This document shows positions 1-9,313 of a DNA stretch of 30,434 bases, piece after piece; the first letter of the stretch is position 1, and each line of letters starts with the position of its first letter. The notes beneath the pieces are model-generated. The model was not told the DNA's origin. It saw only the letters and a list, made by a program, of their open reading frames with translations, and searched no databases. Source of the DNA: CAINVV01 sp037440345 (GTDB taxonomy: Bacteria; Bacteroidota; Bacteroidia; Bacteroidales; Prolixibacteraceae); NCBI GenBank assembly GCA_037440345.1, contig JBBIUJ010000008.1, positions 1-30,434 on the forward strand. Reading direction: 5' to 3'. The position numbers were made by a program, and so were the translations under genes.

Positions 1-2268
1 GATGGAGATAACCGATTGCTTGGCGCCGGGTACATCGACAAAATAGATTTGAGATTTTTCTGGAGCAGCAGGCATCTTAATTTCGGGCATCTCCACTTTT
101 TTGGATGCCCAATTGCTATTTAAAGAGGCCAGCGCTTTCATGACCCTTGCCTGATCGATATTTCCAACCACCAGCATTTCGGATATTGATGGGGAGATGT
201 ATTTACCATAATATTCTTTCAGGTCATCCAGGGTAATAGCAGCTACTGAGCTCTCTGTTCCGGAAGCATCAATTGCAAGTATATTGTCGCCGAAAATCAG
301 TTTGTTCAAAGCCTTGTAAGCCAGAAAATCAGGACTTGCCGAATTTCTTTTGATACCATTGATGATCCTGCTTTTGGCCAACGCAAATTGCTCCTTGTCC
401 CATCTTGGCTCCAATAACATCTCTTCAACCAAGGCAAGTGATTTTTCAAAATTGCGAACAAGCATACCGCCTGAACTGCGGAAACCCATGGAACCCACTT
501 CAATGGTAATGTCCTCATTGGAAGAGCCAACCCTGATAGATGCACCCAAAAGTCCAATGGCATCCTCCAACTCTTCCGGGGTTTTATTTTTGGTTCCTTC
601 ATTCATCATGGTAGCTACCAGGTTGGCAACGCCAGCCTTGGCTACATTGTCAAGTTTGTGTCCCCCTGCAATCTTTATGGTATATTGAACCATTGGCAAT
701 TCAGTTTGTGAGATTCCCCAAATTTTCAGTCCGTTTGGCAAAGCGGCCGACCATGGTTTTGGAATGGTTACCTCAGGATCTGGTCCCGGAACCGGCTTGA
801 TGGAACGGTCAAGTTTAGTTTTTGTCCTGACAATTGCTTCATCGGCAACCGGTACATCCTTCACCTCAGCCGCCTTTGTAACATCTTCCTCTACAACCCC
901 GGCATTGACAGATCCTGTAACAATCAATTTTGCTTCACCTTTTGGAACGAAGCTGGTTTCAACAAAATTTTTGCCTTTGAGGTATTTGTTATAAACCGCC
1001 TTAACGTCGGCCATGGTGACAGCCTGAGTATTGGCAAGATCTTTCTTGTAGAATTCAGGATCCCCCGTATAAATATTATATTCTGCCAGCGTAAAAGCCT
1101 TGCTTTGAACACTCTCAAATGAGTTGTAGAAACGGGTTTCATCGTTGGCCTTGATCTTGGTAAGGTCCTCTTCTGTGAAACCATCCTTCTCAAACTTTTC
1201 AAAACCCTCGAAAATGGCCTTTTCAATGTCGGTCAAATTTCCTCCGGGATTGGCTGTCACTGAAATGGTAAACGATCCTGCAAGCTCCTGGGAACCGTTT
1301 CTGGCCATCACCCGCGAGGTCAGTTTTTTGTCTTTCACAAGAATGGTGTACAATGGTGACTTTTTGGTCCCGGCCATCAATTCACCCAAAAAATTAAGGG
1401 CGTAAGAATCTTTGGAGTAACGTTCCGCCGTTGGGAATACCATTGTCAGCATGGGTACTTTGGCAAAATTATCTTCTTGATAGAGTTTCATGGTAGCTGG
1501 CAATGATACAGGCATAGCCTTGCGTATCACGATTGGTTCGCCCTTTGGAATTTCTCCAAAATATTTTTCTATCATCGCTTTTACCGCTGCCTTGTCAATG
1601 TCGCCGGCAACCACCAGTGTAGCGTTGTTCGGGGTATAAAATTTATGGTGAAAAGCCTTTACATCTTCCACTGTCGCATTGGTAAGGTCCTTCATGTCGC
1701 CAATTACAGTCCAACTGTAGGGGTGTCCCTTTGGATAAAGGGTCCTTGCCAATATCTCCTGATTGAATCCATACGCTGCATTGTCAACACTCTCCCTTTT
1801 TTCGTTCTGAACAACATTTTGCTGGTTAACCAAAGCCGATTTTGTGACCATATTTTCAAGGTAACCCATGCGGTCAGATTCCATCCACAATGCCATCTCG
1901 AGCGCATTTTTCGGAACAATTTCGTAATAGTTGGTCCTGTCCTGGTTGGTGCTTCCATTCAGGGTCCCTCCAGCGCCCTGGATATTTTTGAAAAATTGAT
2001 CCTCGGGTACGTTTTCAGATTTCTGGAACATCATGTGCTCAAAAAGATGGGCAAATCCGGTCTTTCCGGTTGCTTCCCTGCTCGAACCAACATGGAAATA
2101 GACAGCGACAGCCGCAATCGGATCAGATTTGTCCACATGCAACACCACCGTCAGCCCATTTTTTAAGGTGTACTTTTCAATAGGAATAGACATTCCTGCA
2201 TCTTTTGCCTGCAAATTGCCTGCAAATAAAGAAACAACAACCAACAAGCTCAAAACATTTTTTTTCAT
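1..2268 (-). CDS. Secreted two-module M16 (insulinase-type) zinc metallopeptidase, 3' end outside the window
   Basis: I translated this frame by hand from the ATG at 2268 down to position 1; all 756 codons are open, so the C-terminus lies beyond the left edge. Residues 1 to about 21 (MKKNVLSLLVVVSLFAGNLQ) form a signal peptide. The inverted zinc motif HLFEH is at residues 74-78, with the downstream glutamate ligand probably E156 in the NEKRE segment. A second M16-like module starts near residue 500 (LPNGLKIWGI) and has no HxxEH, so it is the usual non-catalytic partner half. Bacteroidota two-module M16 proteins are commonly a little over 900 residues, so roughly 150-200 residues are probably missing. 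The predicted role is periplasmic peptide degradation; the substrate is unknown. It is divergent from the beta-helix gene at 2424. Confidence 0.93.
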   Translation of the reverse strand, partial: MKKNVLSLLVVVSLFAGNLQAKDAGMSIPIEKYTLKNGLTVVLHVDKSDPIAAVAVYFHVGSSREATGKTGFAHLFEHMMFQKSENVPEDQFFKNIQGAGGTLNGSTNQDRTNYYEIVPKNALEMALWMESDRMGYLENMVTKSALVNQQNVVQNEKRESVDNAAYGFNQEILARTLYPKGHPYSWTVIGDMKDLTNATVEDVKAFHHKFYTPNNATLVVAGDIDKAAVKAMIEKYFGEIPKGEPIVIRKAMPVSLPATMKLYQEDNFAKVPMLTMVFPTAERYSKDSYALNFLGELMAGTKKSPLYTILVKDKKLTSRVMARNGSQELAGSFTISVTANPGGNLTDIEKAIFEGFEKFEKDGFTEEDLTKIKANDETRFYNSFESVQSKAFTLAEYNIYTGDPEFYKKDLANTQAVTMADVKAVYNKYLKGKNFVETSFVPKGEAKLIVTGSVNAGVVEEDVTKAAEVKDVPVADEAIVRTKTKLDRSIKPVPGPDPEVTIPKPWSAALPNGLKIWGISQTELPMVQYTIKIAGGHKLDNVAKAGVANLVATMMNEGTKNKTPEELEDAIGLLGASIRVGSSNEDITIEVGSMGFRSSGGMLVRNFEKSLALVEEMLLEPRWDKEQFALAKSRIINGIKRNSASPDFLAYKALNKLIFGDNILAIDASGTESSVAAITLDDLKEYYGKYISPSISEMLVVGNIDQARVMKALASLNSNWASKKVEMPEIKMPAAPEKSQIYFVDVPGAKQSVISI

Positions 2269-2375
2269 TCGAAAATAATTTAGTTAAACGGTTAATATTC
2301 ACAACTTGAATCCTTCATACTGAATTGGTTAGACAACTTTAAATCATTTTGGTTTAGTTAACTGGATTTTTTTTT

Positions 2376-2383
2376 TACTTTTA
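2376..2383 (+). promoter_or_regulatory. Possible -7 box for the beta-helix gene
   Basis: TACTTTTA matches the Bacteroidota -7 consensus TAnnTTTG except at the last base. A TTG at 2349-2351 could serve as the -33 element, though the 24-bp spacing is slightly long. It lies 40 bp upstream of the ATG at 2424 in the 155-bp divergent spacer shared with the M16 peptidase gene. I found no perfect -7 box for the peptidase; TAAAGTTG on the minus strand (2341-2334) has one mismatch. Confidence 0.35.
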
Positions 2384-2423
2384 CCACTTCAAGTCTCCGC
2401 TATTAACTACTATATTACTGAAC

Positions 2424-5400
2424 ATGAACATTTTAACGCAAACCAGATCGGTTTTTCGTGCACCGCTGCTATTTATTGGGTTCATTTTTTGTTTCATTAC
2501 CCTGCATGCCCAATCCAGGGATGGTAAATTGTTGCAGGGCGAAAAATGGGAGAAATTCAATCCCTCGGAAAAGAAAGCCGATTTTTATGTTTCCCCTACC
2601 GGGAATGACAGTTGGAGCGGCACTCTGCCAGAACCCAACATCCAAAAAACGGACGGACCTTTTGCCTCCATCGAACAGGCACAAAAGGCGGTCAAAACAT
2701 TGAAATCAAAAGTCTATTTCCCCAAAGACAAACCGATCGAGAAAAGATGGATCGGATCGCCACACCCGCTTGGACGTGGCAAAGACATCCTGGTATTCAT
2801 CCGCGAAGGGTACTATTATTTGAACCAACCGCTACTATTTGAACCGGAGGATGGAGGCGAACGGGTGGAAACCAATCTTCCTACCGGCGCTTTCGAATAC
2901 CACAAAGTAAAGGATCATTATGTCACCTATGCGGCTTTCCCGGGAGAGCATCCGGTATTATCCGGTGGCCGTCCGGTTACAGGTTGGAAACTAAAGAAAG
3001 GTGTCTGGTCGGCTTCCCTGGATGTCGACTCGGTCAGCATGTTTCTGGTCAATGGCAGTAAGCAAACACTTGCCAGGAGGCCCAACAACGGATATTTTAT
3101 CCCCTCCGGTGTATCGAAAAAAACGGATGAGCTCAATTTTGGTAACGGAGAACTTGAGCCCTGGAAAGAGCTGACAGGCAACCGGGTGATCATGCTTTTG
3201 CGCTGGCATACGGGCATCAACAGCATCAAAAGTATTGACGCCAAACATGGTATTGCAACCCTCGCATCTCCCCAGGAAGGAATTGTGATCGTACCCCCCA
3301 GGTATTACGTGGAGAATTTGAAGACCTTGCTGGATACATCGGGCGAGTGGTATTACGACAGGAAGATCAAAGAACTCAGTTTCATCGCACCCAAAGAGTT
3401 GGGTGATCCAAACAAGGCATCAACCTCAGTCGCGAAATTAAACCAACTGCTGGTGGTAAAGGGAGAAATGGGACATCCTGTTCGAAACCTGCGGTTTTAT
3501 GGTCTGACATTCGAAGGTGTTTTATCCGGGAACAGCGCCCTCTCCTTCGAATTTGCCCATGCCTGCGAAGTGGCCGAAAGCCGGGTGAGATCGTGTGCCG
3601 GAACCGGAATCTCCGTCAGGGAAGGATGCTACCAAACCAGAATTTTCGATAACCAGATCACTTCCATCGATAACGGGGGTATATATGTAACCGGCTCGAT
3701 CAAACCCGTATGGCAAAGCGAAGTGGACTACAACAAAGGGGTTGCCTCCAAGGCTGGTGGTGACAGTCCGAAGATCATTCGCGAAACCATGATTTTCAGA
3801 AACCGGCTCTCCGATTGCGGGGGCATCAACATATTGGCCAACAATACCCTTTCAACGACCATCTCGCAAAATTACATCACCAAAACCCGGGGTCGATACG
3901 GCATCGACGTGGGCGACTGGTCTAACCAGGAGGATGCCCTGGACGGCAATTATACCGTTGAATACAACCATCTGGAAGATGTCCAGCAGGATGCAGACGA
4001 TTCGGGCGCCATCAAAACCGCCGGAATGGTTTTCAATTCTGTGGTCAGGCGTAATCTGGTGCACAAAGTCCATGCCGGTTTCTTCAACGACAATGTTGGA
4101 TTTTGGTTCGACAACATGTCGCAGGGATGGCTTACCGAGGAGAACATCTATTACGACCTGGAACAGGGCGAAATGAAATATTGCGCGGCCCAACCCGAAG
4201 ACAACACCTACCGCAACAACTTTAAAATTGAAGCTCCGGCCAATGCCCCGGAGATGATGATCGATGGGACTCCGGATTTCAGGTACACGGATTTATCCAT
4301 TGTCCCTGCCGGTCAGACATCAGCCTCCTACCCTGCCGGAAGCGTTATTCAACTATCAGCTTTGGTTGCGAACAGTGGATCCACAGGAATTGCGCCGGTT
4401 GTGCTGTATCTGGATGGCAAAATTTATGAGACAAAACTTTTCCCGGTCATCAAAAATAATAGTAGGAAAATCGATTTTCAGCTAAGAATTTATGATGCCG
4501 GAGAACATCTGCTTTCAATCGGATCGACGCCGCATCAAAAGATCGAAGTAACAGGTACAAAACCCACTGTCGTTTTTGAGAATTTAAAACTCTCGGCAAC
4601 CAGGTGCCTGGAAGGTGAACCGGTGAGCCTTCAGGCTACTGCTAAAAACCTCACCTCCGAGATCCAAGAGGCTGAGGTTGTAGTCTTTTTGGACGACAAA
4701 AGCTATCTAAAACAGCAATTGAATTTGAAAGCAAATGAATCGGGAATCATACGTTTTGACCTCAAAATCCCGGAAGGCAACCATACAGTAAGAATTGGCA
4801 ACAGCGCCGTGGAAAAGATCCTGGTACAACCCAAAATTTCGTTGGATCTCTCCAAAATAAAGGTACTGGAATATGGATCACCGCGCTCGAAACCATATGC
4901 CATTGAAGCTGATGTTCAGAACAACCGTTTCACGATTGCCGCTTGTGGTTCCGATTTCTACCATGCGGAAGATTCATATGCGGCTGCCTACGTAAAAAAC
5001 ATCAAAGGCGATTTCGTGGCAACGGTAAAGATTTCCAAATTCGGGGATAGAACCCACGAATGGTTCAGAAGCGGTCTTTTTGTGCGCAACGACATGGCCA
5101 AAAGTTTTGATGTGACCCCCGGCAGCAAAGGCTCGGTACTGCTTTTCGGAACTCCCGGAAGGGCAGGCATCGAATATGACGAATTTGCCAACGGCTGCAT
5201 GCACAAAGCCAGCAGTCAGAACCTTCCCGAGCACAGCAAGACGCCCATCTATCTGAAACTGGTTCGTCATGGCAACAGTTTCAGCGGTTACATCAGCTTG
5301 GATGGCAGCAACTGGATCATCGAAAAACATTCGACCGACATTCCCGGAATCAACGACTCTGTGGATCTTGGCCTTGCGGCCGGGGGTCCGGATACCAGAC

Positions 5401-5447
5401 AATACAAGGTTGAATTCAGTGATTGGAAAATTGACGTTGCCAAATGA
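2424..5447 (+). CDS. Secreted right-handed parallel beta-helix protein, probable glycoside hydrolase (GH141-like)
   Basis: The protein has 1007 residues. Residues 1 to about 30 are a signal peptide ending LHAQ. The segment FYVSPTGNDSWSG (from about residue 53) and GPFASIEQAQKAV are the typical N-terminal edge of parallel beta-helix carbohydrate-active enzymes. Repeated short strands with Asn/Gly turns follow to about residue 610. The motifs VLSGGRPVTGWK and LVNGSKQTLARRPN recall GH141-type glycosidases, but this is from memory and the catalytic residues cannot be placed. Two beta-sandwich segments (about 615-800, CARDB-like) and a C-terminal concanavalin-like module resembling DUF1349 (about 815-1005) follow, perhaps for glycan binding. 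The stop overlaps the next start by 4 bp (ATGA at 5444), implying translational coupling. A pectate-lyase-like activity is the main alternative. Confidence 0.85.
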   Translation: MNILTQTRSVFRAPLLFIGFIFCFITLHAQSRDGKLLQGEKWEKFNPSEKKADFYVSPTGNDSWSGTLPEPNIQKTDGPFASIEQAQKAVKTLKSKVYFPKDKPIEKRWIGSPHPLGRGKDILVFIREGYYYLNQPLLFEPEDGGERVETNLPTGAFEYHKVKDHYVTYAAFPGEHPVLSGGRPVTGWKLKKGVWSASLDVDSVSMFLVNGSKQTLARRPNNGYFIPSGVSKKTDELNFGNGELEPWKELTGNRVIMLLRWHTGINSIKSIDAKHGIATLASPQEGIVIVPPRYYVENLKTLLDTSGEWYYDRKIKELSFIAPKELGDPNKASTSVAKLNQLLVVKGEMGHPVRNLRFYGLTFEGVLSGNSALSFEFAHACEVAESRVRSCAGTGISVREGCYQTRIFDNQITSIDNGGIYVTGSIKPVWQSEVDYNKGVASKAGGDSPKIIRETMIFRNRLSDCGGINILANNTLSTTISQNYITKTRGRYGIDVGDWSNQEDALDGNYTVEYNHLEDVQQDADDSGAIKTAGMVFNSVVRRNLVHKVHAGFFNDNVGFWFDNMSQGWLTEENIYYDLEQGEMKYCAAQPEDNTYRNNFKIEAPANAPEMMIDGTPDFRYTDLSIVPAGQTSASYPAGSVIQLSALVANSGSTGIAPVVLYLDGKIYETKLFPVIKNNSRKIDFQLRIYDAGEHLLSIGSTPHQKIEVTGTKPTVVFENLKLSATRCLEGEPVSLQATAKNLTSEIQEAEVVVFLDDKSYLKQQLNLKANESGIIRFDLKIPEGNHTVRIGNSAVEKILVQPKISLDLSKIKVLEYGSPRSKPYAIEADVQNNRFTIAACGSDFYHAEDSYAAAYVKNIKGDFVATVKISKFGDRTHEWFRSGLFVRNDMAKSFDVTPGSKGSVLLFGTPGRAGIEYDEFANGCMHKASSQNLPEHSKTPIYLKLVRHGNSFSGYISLDGSNWIIEKHSTDIPGINDSVDLGLAAGGPDTRQYKVEFSDWKIDVAK

Positions 5448-6799
5448 ACCGGACAGAAAAAAATAAACGGAGAAGATTACGAATCGTTATTTTTCTTGGC
5501 ATCATGCTTCCATTGCTGATGATCTCACGGATTGTTTTACATCATCACAAAGAGCATGGTCCGCAAAAAATCGGGTTTCATCAGGCCGTATATGATCAGA
5601 AAGGGAAACTGCTGCCCTGGATATCCTGGGAAGAAGCCATGAAAAAGGAGATGGCGTGGTACTACAAAGCCCCATCGGGAAAATCGGGATATCCGGTCTA
5701 TTTCTATTCAACATTTATTGATTCAGATTACAATCCGTACAAAACCGATATCATTCCATGCACGCAACTTGGAATGGGAATTTTATCTTATCTGAAATAC
5801 TGGGAATTTACCGGAAAATCAGATCGTCTTCCGCTGAAATATGCCATCAAAATGGGCGAATTCCTGATCCATGAAGCATCTACGCCGAACGTAGGCAAAT
5901 ATCCCGGATTTCCGCGTTCAACAGGGAACCATGAGGATATTCCAATTAAAAAATGCTCGCAGGGGGATGCCAAATATGGTGACCAGGTGATCGAACCTGA
6001 CAAAGGCGGAATTGCAGGATATGCCTGCCTGAAGCTTTTTGAACAAACAGGAAACATCCTCTGGAAAGAAAAGGCATTGGCGATTGCCACTGTTTTGGCA
6101 GAAAATATGCGCAACGGAGATCAATCGAAAGCCCCCTGGCCCTTTCGGGTGGATGCTATCACCGGCAGGTATTGGGGCGAGCGAAACGGGAACATGGTTT
6201 ATATTCTCCGATTGTGGGATGGATTGATCGGACAGGGATGCACCCAATTGGCCGAACCCCGCGCAAAATTGTGGAACTGGATCAAAAGTGTACTGTTCAA
6301 AGCTCCCGAGGATAGGGCCCACTCCCACTGGATCCAGTTTTTTGAAGACATGACAGAAGAGGATAATCGAAACTCCTGGGCTCCGCTCGAAATGGCACGC
6401 TACCTGATTGAAAAAAAAGAGGTTCTCGATCCTGAATGGAAAAGCATGGCAGGACAATGCATCGAATTTGCGATGAAATATTTTGCCATCAGGATGCCGG
6501 GAGGTGTCACTTTAATGGGGGAACAGGATTCAGACCTTCGCCCCTGGGGAGGCGCCTGTTCCAAACTGGGTGGCGTTGCAGCCCTTTTTTATGCGGCCGG
6601 AGGAGGAGATCGCTACCGCGAAATCGCCCTGCGCAATCTAAACTGGGTTACCTATTTCATCGACTCCGATGGCGGACCGGCAGCCATGTGCGACGTGAAA
6701 GAGTGGCGCAAAGGATCGTGGCAGGAGGATTGCCATACCGACGTGGTCCACAATTTTATCGATGCGATGAATGCCGTGCCGGAATTTAGAAATAAATAA
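5444..6799 (+). CDS. Membrane-anchored (alpha/alpha)-toroid protein, probable glycan-processing enzyme
   Basis: The protein has 451 residues. A basic N-terminus (NKRRRLR) precedes one hydrophobic segment at about 13-32, so it is either an uncleaved anchor or an exported protein. The rest is predominantly helical with many Trp, Tyr and Gly residues, as in six-hairpin glycosidases, polysaccharide lyases and uronyl epimerases. Visible conserved-looking patches are GYPVYFYST, KYPGFPRSTG, APWPFRVDA, RPWGGACSKLGG and the C-terminal WQEDCHTDVVHNFIDAM. I cannot name a family with confidence. It shares a 4-bp ATGA overlap with the upstream beta-helix gene, so the two products very probably act on the same substrate. 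The chemistry (hydrolase, lyase or epimerase) remains unassigned. Confidence 0.8.
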   Translation: MNRTEKNKRRRLRIVIFLGIMLPLLMISRIVLHHHKEHGPQKIGFHQAVYDQKGKLLPWISWEEAMKKEMAWYYKAPSGKSGYPVYFYSTFIDSDYNPYKTDIIPCTQLGMGILSYLKYWEFTGKSDRLPLKYAIKMGEFLIHEASTPNVGKYPGFPRSTGNHEDIPIKKCSQGDAKYGDQVIEPDKGGIAGYACLKLFEQTGNILWKEKALAIATVLAENMRNGDQSKAPWPFRVDAITGRYWGERNGNMVYILRLWDGLIGQGCTQLAEPRAKLWNWIKSVLFKAPEDRAHSHWIQFFEDMTEEDNRNSWAPLEMARYLIEKKEVLDPEWKSMAGQCIEFAMKYFAIRMPGGVTLMGEQDSDLRPWGGACSKLGGVAALFYAAGGGDRYREIALRNLNWVTYFIDSDGGPAAMCDVKEWRKGSWQEDCHTDVVHNFIDAMNAVPEFRNK

Positions 6800-6819
6800 C
6801 AAAATCCTTGGAGTATGCC

Positions 6820-6887
6820 TTTGTGCAAACCTTTGTGCCCTTTGCGGTTAAAAAATTCACCACAAAGGACTCAAGGGATCACACAAA
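6820..6887. repeat. Palindromic intergenic repeat, copy A
   Basis: The left arm carries CCTTTGTGCCCTTTGCGGT and the right arm ACCACAAAGGACTCAAGGG, which are near reverse complements around an AT-rich loop; the outermost TTTGTG (6820-6825) pairs with CACAAA (6882-6887). It fills most of the 127-bp gap between the toroid gene and the TIM-barrel gene. It belongs to the same family as the copies at 10231, 11627 and 18248. It may form a hairpin that ends or attenuates transcription, which is inference. Confidence 0.8.
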
Positions 6888-6926
6888 TGACTCAAAATCA
6901 ACAACTAATAATGAAATCCAATTAAC

Positions 6927-9254
6927 ATGAGAAAACTACGTTTGCTGACTTTACTATTATTTTTTACCGTTTCTCTTTCTGCCCAGGTCATTGATCTGAG
7001 CAAAGCAACAATAATTGCTTCTAAAAACATTCCTTCACCTGTTCGGGAAACGGCCATCAGGGTACTGAAGGAAGAGGTCGCCCAACGAACGTCCATTCAG
7101 CTCAAAGAGACTGAAAAGTTCGGGAATCAGCCAGTTCTGGCTTTGGTTTTATCCTCTGAAAAAGAACTGGCAGGAATAACAGTCCCGGTCAACAATTCAG
7201 ACCTTAAACCGGAAACAAAACCGGAAGGATACCGTTTGGTTCTGGATCAAAGCAATGGTAAAAAGATCTTGTGGCTAATCGCGGCAGATCAAAGGGGAAC
7301 CATCTTCTCCATCGGTCAATTGCTGAGAACTGCCTGGCTGTCGCGAGGGAAATTTCTCTTTGACAAAAAGAATGAAATTGCTTCCTCACCCAAATATCCC
7401 ATCCGCGGCCATCAGATAGGTTACCGCAATACGGCCAACTCGTGGGACTCCTGGACCATGGAGCAGTATGAAAAATACCTGCGCGAACTGGCGCTTTTCG
7501 GCACCAACAGCATCGAGAACATCCCCTTTCACGATGGCAAAAACAATCCGTTGATGAAATACCCCAGGGATGTGATGAACAACAAAATAGCCGAGATCTG
7601 TCACGAATATGGCCTCGACCACTGGGACTGGATCCCTGCCGATGTGGATCTTTCAGACCCTGTCAAGTTTAAGGAGGAGGTTGCCAGACACGAAGAGTAT
7701 TACAAAAATTGTCCTTACCTGGATGGCGTCTTCTTTCCGGGCGGCGATCCTGGAAGCAACCATCCCAAAGATGTCATGCCCTTCCTGAAAGCGGTTACAG
7801 AAAAGTTAAAAAAATACCATCCCAAGGCCACCATGTGGATCTCGCTTCAGGGATTCAGTGATGAGCAGGTCGACTACTTTTACCAATATCTTGATACAAA
7901 TAATCCCGATTGGCTGACAGGAGTTGTTACAGGCCCAAGCAGTCCGGATCTTGCAGCAACCCGGTTCAGACTTCCGAAGAAATATCTGCATCGTCACTAT
8001 CCCGACCTGACACACACCGTGCGATGCCAGTATCCAACCCTGAACTGGGACCAGGGATTTGCGCTGACGGAAGGGAGGGAAGTCTGTAATCCGCAACCAG
8101 TCTATTATGCCAAAATCCACAACCGCTTTGCCCCTTTTACCGATGGCTTCCTGTCATACTCCGATGGTTGTCACGACGATATAAACAAAGTAACCTGGAG
8201 TCAGATGGCATGGGACCCGACAAGACCTGTCCGAGATGTTTTGGTTGAATATGCCCGGTTCTTTTTCGGTTCCGCGGTCGCGGAAGCCGGGGCAGACGGG
8301 ATCCTGGCGCTTGAGCGTAACTGGGTTGGGCCAACAGAGGAAAATGGCGGGATCGAAGCGACCTATGCTTTTTGGAAAAATTTGGAGGCACAACATCCCG
8401 AATTGAGCAAAAATTGGCGCTGGCAATTGCTGGTGATGCGTTCGAACTACGATGTTTTCGTGAAGCGCAGAAAAGCTTACGAGCAAAAATTGGAAAAAGA
8501 GGCCAATGAAATACTTTTGAAAGCTCCGGTTTTGGGTTCGGGAAAAGCCATGGAAGCCGCGCTTGAACTGGTTGACAAAGGCGACAAAGAGCCAATTACC
8601 AATGATGTAAGAACAAAAATCGTGAACCTTTGCGAAGCGCTCTGGCAATCCATCGGACTGCAAACCAGTGTGAAGAAGTACCAGGCAAGCGGTTCGGAGC
8701 GGGGCGCCATTCTGGATTTCATCGATTATCCGCTCAACAACCGCTGGTGGTTGACCGATGAATTCAAAAAGATCGAAAAGATGGCAACCGAAAAGGAGAA
8801 ACTGGCCCGTCTGGAGGTCATCGCCAAGTGGGAGAATCCCGGACCAGGCAGTTATTATGACAATGTTTCAGATATCTCAAAGAGTAGCCATGTACTAACC
8901 GTCTCGGACGATGCAACGGATGTCGCCTGGTGGGAAGGCGGACTAAGCCGCAGAAGGTTGTCGACACAGCTTTTCCAGAACTTTCCGGTCCTGAAATACA
9001 ACGATCTGGATCCAAACGGCCGCTACCTGATCAGGGTTGCCGGCTACCGCGAAGCCTTGCTAAGGGTAGATGGCGAACGCATCGACCCGACCATCTACAA
9101 CAAAGGATATGAGGAATTCAAGGAGTTTCCCCTCAATCCCAAATATGTGAGCGACGGTAAAATTGAGGTAACCTTTGACCAGCCCGAAGAGTCCACACTC
9201 AACTGGAGGGAGAGATCGAAGGTTACGGATGTATGGCTGATTAAGCTGAACTGA
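6927..9254 (+). CDS. Secreted TIM-barrel glycosidase-like protein with GH20/GH67-type N-terminal domain
   Basis: The protein has 775 residues with a signal peptide at 1 to about 19 (ending SLSA|Q). Residues about 25-145 look like the alpha/beta domain that precedes the catalytic barrel in hexosaminidases and alpha-glucuronidases; KKILWLIAADQRGTIFSIGQ is the typical end of that domain. The barrel starts at about 153 (SSPKYPIRGHQIGYR). A motif GGDPG at 272-276 occupies the place where GH20 enzymes carry GGDE, so the second acidic residue of the GH20 pair is not conserved. A helical region (about 450-620) and a small C-terminal domain follow. It is likely a glycosidase of uncertain family. It shares orientation with the two enzymes upstream, separated by a palindromic repeat. 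The last codons and stop lie inside a perfect 32-bp inverted repeat. Confidence 0.85.
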   Translation: MRKLRLLTLLLFFTVSLSAQVIDLSKATIIASKNIPSPVRETAIRVLKEEVAQRTSIQLKETEKFGNQPVLALVLSSEKELAGITVPVNNSDLKPETKPEGYRLVLDQSNGKKILWLIAADQRGTIFSIGQLLRTAWLSRGKFLFDKKNEIASSPKYPIRGHQIGYRNTANSWDSWTMEQYEKYLRELALFGTNSIENIPFHDGKNNPLMKYPRDVMNNKIAEICHEYGLDHWDWIPADVDLSDPVKFKEEVARHEEYYKNCPYLDGVFFPGGDPGSNHPKDVMPFLKAVTEKLKKYHPKATMWISLQGFSDEQVDYFYQYLDTNNPDWLTGVVTGPSSPDLAATRFRLPKKYLHRHYPDLTHTVRCQYPTLNWDQGFALTEGREVCNPQPVYYAKIHNRFAPFTDGFLSYSDGCHDDINKVTWSQMAWDPTRPVRDVLVEYARFFFGSAVAEAGADGILALERNWVGPTEENGGIEATYAFWKNLEAQHPELSKNWRWQLLVMRSNYDVFVKRRKAYEQKLEKEANEILLKAPVLGSGKAMEAALELVDKGDKEPITNDVRTKIVNLCEALWQSIGLQTSVKKYQASGSERGAILDFIDYPLNNRWWLTDEFKKIEKMATEKEKLARLEVIAKWENPGPGSYYDNVSDISKSSHVLTVSDDATDVAWWEGGLSRRRLSTQLFQNFPVLKYNDLDPNGRYLIRVAGYREALLRVDGERIDPTIYNKGYEEFKEFPLNPKYVSDGKIEVTFDQPEESTLNWRERSKVTDVWLIKLN

Positions 9255-9313
9255 TTCAAAAGATAAAAACTACTGGCTCCCGCCAGTAGTTTTTATCTTT
9301 TGAATCAGTTCAG
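9246..9313. repeat. Perfect 32-bp inverted repeat with 4-nt loop, likely bidirectional terminator
   Basis: Arms 9246-9277 and 9282-9313 are perfect reverse complements around the loop TCCC. I checked every base pair; a further G-T wobble is possible at 9245/9314. The left arm contains the last two codons and stop of the glycosidase gene. The right arm is the final coding segment of the phosphatase gene on the other strand. Each RNA would fold into a very stable hairpin with a U-rich stretch in its 3' arm. The loop and arms span the convergent junction, so the most conservative role is termination of both transcripts. Confidence 0.9.

Noticed and set aside
1645..2166. A 173-residue open frame on the plus strand
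   Set aside because: It is the shadow of the well-supported M16 peptidase gene on the minus strand and has no recognisable domain.
2424..9254. A complete polysaccharide utilization locus
   Set aside because: No SusC-like TonB receptor, SusD lipoprotein or hybrid sensor is present, so only an enzyme cluster can be claimed.
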